Of a stretch of DNA of 7,832 nucleotides, positions 6,751-7,832 are shown piece by piece; the stretch's first letter is position 1; each line of letters opens with the position of its first letter. The notes under the pieces are model-generated. The model did no database searches and had not been told where the DNA came from. It was given only the letters and a program-made list of their open reading frames with translations. The translations under genes and the position numbers were made by a program. Source of the DNA: an uncultured Ruminococcus sp. (GTDB lineage: Bacteria; Bacillota; Clostridia; Oscillospirales; Acutalibacteraceae); contig CADBSZ010000202.1 in the NCBI GenBank assembly GCA_902797525.1, forward strand, positions 1-7,832. The letters run 5' to 3'.

Positions 6751-6779
6751 ATTATAGCACCATGTAAAAGAAAAAACAA
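6751..6779 (-). promoter_or_regulatory. Predicted promoter of the metF operon
   Basis: A perfect TATAAT (6756-6751) is preceded by the extended -10 dinucleotide in TGC (6759-6757) and, 17 nt upstream, by a weak -35, TTGTTT (6779-6774). Transcription would begin near 6744, about 30 nt before the metF ATG. The good -10 with a poor -35 fits an extended -10 promoter, possibly with an activator or repressor. No clear operator repeat is visible. Confidence 0.75.
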
Positions 6780-6791
6780 CCTTACATTGCA

Positions 6792-6840
6792 TAAAAATTG
6801 CGGCGCACAGCCCGAAGCGGGCTTTGCGCCGTGTTTTTAT
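6792..6840 (-). terminator. Strong, nearly symmetrical terminator after the dockerin gene
   Basis: A long GC-rich hairpin has an outer stem CGGCGC/GCGCCG (6831-6826 with 6806-6801) and an inner stem AGCCCG/CGGGCT, with one mismatch between them. It is flanked by A-runs on one side and T-runs on the other in both directions. On the minus strand AATTTTTAT follows it, ending the dockerin gene upstream of the metF promoter. The plus-strand T-run (6832-6840) means it could also work in reverse, although no plus-strand gene is present to need it. Confidence 0.92.
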
Positions 6841-6846
6841 AAAGAA

Positions 6847-7832
6847 TTACAGAGAATCAATAACGCCTGCAAGGTAGCGCTGGATTTCGGTGACGTCCTT
6901 AACATTGAGCCTGCCGTCGCGGTTCACATCCGCCAGCGCGCGCTGCTCATCTGTCAGCTCCTCAAACTCCGCCAACGCCCCCTGAAGATTGGTGACGTCG
7001 TTGATGGTAACCTCACCGCTGCCGTCAATATCACCAATCAAAGGATCGTACTCGACGGTTATGCTAAACTTTGCGCCCTCCTTGGTTGCAAAATCAAAAT
7101 TGCGCAAATCAAGCCGCAGCGTTGCGGTGCCGGGTCTGTCGGTGTCAACCGAAATCGGCTCGCCGTTATAAACCGCATCGGTTTCGGCGCCGCTTTCGGC
7201 AAACGTACCGCCGAAGTTGTGCATCCACGCGCCGTCAATGCAAAAGCACACCTCATGCAGATAATGCTCAGGCATGTGTTCAAGCGTAAGCTCGAAAACG
7301 CCGTCCGCAACCGCGGTCATTTGATTGGGAAGGTAGCCGGGGTTCCAGTCCGTGCCGCTGCCTGCGACAAAAACGGAGAAATCGGGACCGAATAAAGGAA
7401 GCTTCTCGACAATATCGCCCGAAACGGAAACAACCTGCTCCCCGGGATCATAGGTAACGGTAAAGGTGCCGGCGCCTGTCAGGTTGAAAACGACCATTTC
7501 GCCGCTTTCATCGCCGAACCACTCGGCGCCGTTTTTCGATACTCTGAGCCGGACATCGGTGTAAGCCCGGTCAACCGTATAGGTTTTGGTGTAAACGTCG
7601 CCGTCCGGCTCCATAAGGTTGTCTTGATTGCCGCCGTCCCAAACCGTACCGAAAATTTCGGCATGCGAACCGGCGACGATGTAGGCATCCTCCGGTTCAT
7701 ATTCTATGGTGAGAGTAAACTTCGCGCCTAACTTGGTTTCGAAATCAAATTCGCGCAAATCAAGCTGAATCTTTACGGTGCAGATGTCGTCGGTATCAAA
7801 GGTGATGTTTGAGCCGTTGTATACCGCGTCGG
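6847..7832 (-). CDS. Modular extracellular protein with beta-sandwich repeats and C-terminal dockerin (5' end beyond window)
   Basis: The frame is open to the window edge; 327 residues are visible from 7830. The C-terminal 63 residues or so (about 265-327) form a type I dockerin. They hold two F-hand-like calcium loops, GDIDGSGEVTIND (266-278; ligand positions D267, D269, S271, D278) and ADVNRDGRLNVKD (301-313; D302, N304, D306, D313). Each is followed by a short helix (VTNLQ..., VTEIQRYLAG), and ELTDEQ sits between them. Dockerins anchor proteins to cohesin scaffoldins outside the cell. Upstream lie two aromatic- and glycine-rich beta modules, about 48-144 (AGSHAEIFGTVWDGG) and 152-260 (AGSGTDWNPGYLPNQM; W162 and W202), resembling X25/CBM-type starch-binding modules. 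A 46-residue segment occurs twice. No catalytic domain or signal peptide is visible; both would lie beyond the window. An in-frame TTG at 7758 is not the start, because the repeat continues upstream of it. The dockerin is confident; the carbohydrate role and starch preference are inference. Confidence 0.85.
   Translation of the reverse strand, partial: DAVYNGSNITFDTDDICTVKIQLDLREFDFETKLGAKFTLTIEYEPEDAYIVAGSHAEIFGTVWDGGNQDNLMEPDGDVYTKTYTVDRAYTDVRLRVSKNGAEWFGDESGEMVVFNLTGAGTFTVTYDPGEQVVSVSGDIVEKLPLFGPDFSVFVAGSGTDWNPGYLPNQMTAVADGVFELTLEHMPEHYLHEVCFCIDGAWMHNFGGTFAESGAETDAVYNGEPISVDTDRPGTATLRLDLRNFDFATKEGAKFSITVEYDPLIGDIDGSGEVTINDVTNLQGALAEFEELTDEQRALADVNRDGRLNVKDVTEIQRYLAGVIDSL
7042..7179 (-). 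repeat. Second copy of a 46-codon intragenic repeat
   Basis: This segment, beginning DAVYNG and ending EYDP, aligns without gaps to the copy at 7693-7830; by my count 28 of 46 residues are identical, including the block LDLRxFDFxTKxGAKF. The copies are 217 codons apart (651 bp), so the protein is built from units of about 217 residues. Divergence at the DNA level suggests an old duplication rather than a recent one. Confidence 0.85.
7693..7830 (-). repeat. First visible copy of the 46-codon intragenic repeat
   Basis: This copy begins DAVYNG and ends EYEP, and pairs with the one at 7042-7179. Because it lies at the window edge and corresponds to the end of a beta module, at least one more module should lie just upstream of the window. 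Confidence 0.85.

Noticed and set aside
6787..7395. Open frame on the plus strand (202 codons) through the terminator and dockerin
   Set aside because: It would translate the terminator hairpin and the antisense of a clear dockerin. No promoter or ribosome binding site is visible.
7756..7758. TTG at 7758 as the start of the dockerin protein
   Set aside because: The frame stays open to the window edge, and the residues before it match the internal repeat copy at 7042-7179, so the coding sequence clearly continues upstream.

Overview
The window reads as chromosomal DNA of an anaerobic, Gram-positive Clostridia-type bacterium, most likely a gut or rumen member of the Oscillospiraceae/Ruminococcaceae. 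The evidence is strong sigma-A-like promoters (TTGACT-17-TATAAT; an extended TGC-TATAAT), a glmS-type self-cleaving ribozyme, a methionine synthase whose reactivation domain is a separate small protein, and a secreted-type protein ending in a dockerin with 'LTDEQ' spacing between its two calcium loops, a style common in ruminococcal proteins. The assignment is inferred from style; no rRNA or other taxonomic marker is present. Every supported gene lies on the minus strand, so the window is transcribed from right to left.

Layout from right to left. (1) 7832-6847: the 3' part of a large modular extracellular protein, with repeated beta-sandwich modules resembling starch-binding/X25-type modules and a C-terminal dockerin, closed by a strong and nearly symmetrical terminator (6792-6840). 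(2) 6779-2804: a compact one-carbon/methionine operon with its own promoter: metF, then a stand-alone MetH reactivation-domain protein (4-nt ATGA overlap), then metH lacking that domain (20-nt overlap, GTG start), closed by a textbook terminator. (3) 2765-799: a CapD/PglF/WbpM-type membrane-bound UDP-sugar 4,6-dehydratase with its own near-consensus promoter. (4) 781-1: an extended -10 promoter, a leader of about 290 nt, and nagB (glucosamine-6-phosphate deaminase), which runs off the left end.

The most notable item is the nagB leader. Positions 642-554 (minus strand) carry the conserved core of a glmS ribozyme: GCGCC after the cleavage site, a short P1 with a GUAA loop, the GACGAGG core, P2a/P2b around UUAUCGAA and UCGGCGGAUG, then P3. 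This ribozyme class is activated by glucosamine-6-phosphate and almost always precedes glmS, the enzyme that makes that sugar. Here it precedes nagB, whose usual job is to consume it. The arrangement implies either that NagB runs in the biosynthetic direction, or that cleavage has a different effect on this mRNA, or that the locus was rearranged.

Functionally the window joins two themes. MetF, the reactivation protein and MetH form the cobalamin-dependent route from methylene-THF to methionine. NagB and the CapD-like dehydratase both touch amino-sugar metabolism (GlcN6P feeds UDP-GlcNAc, a usual CapD-type substrate), although they have separate promoters.
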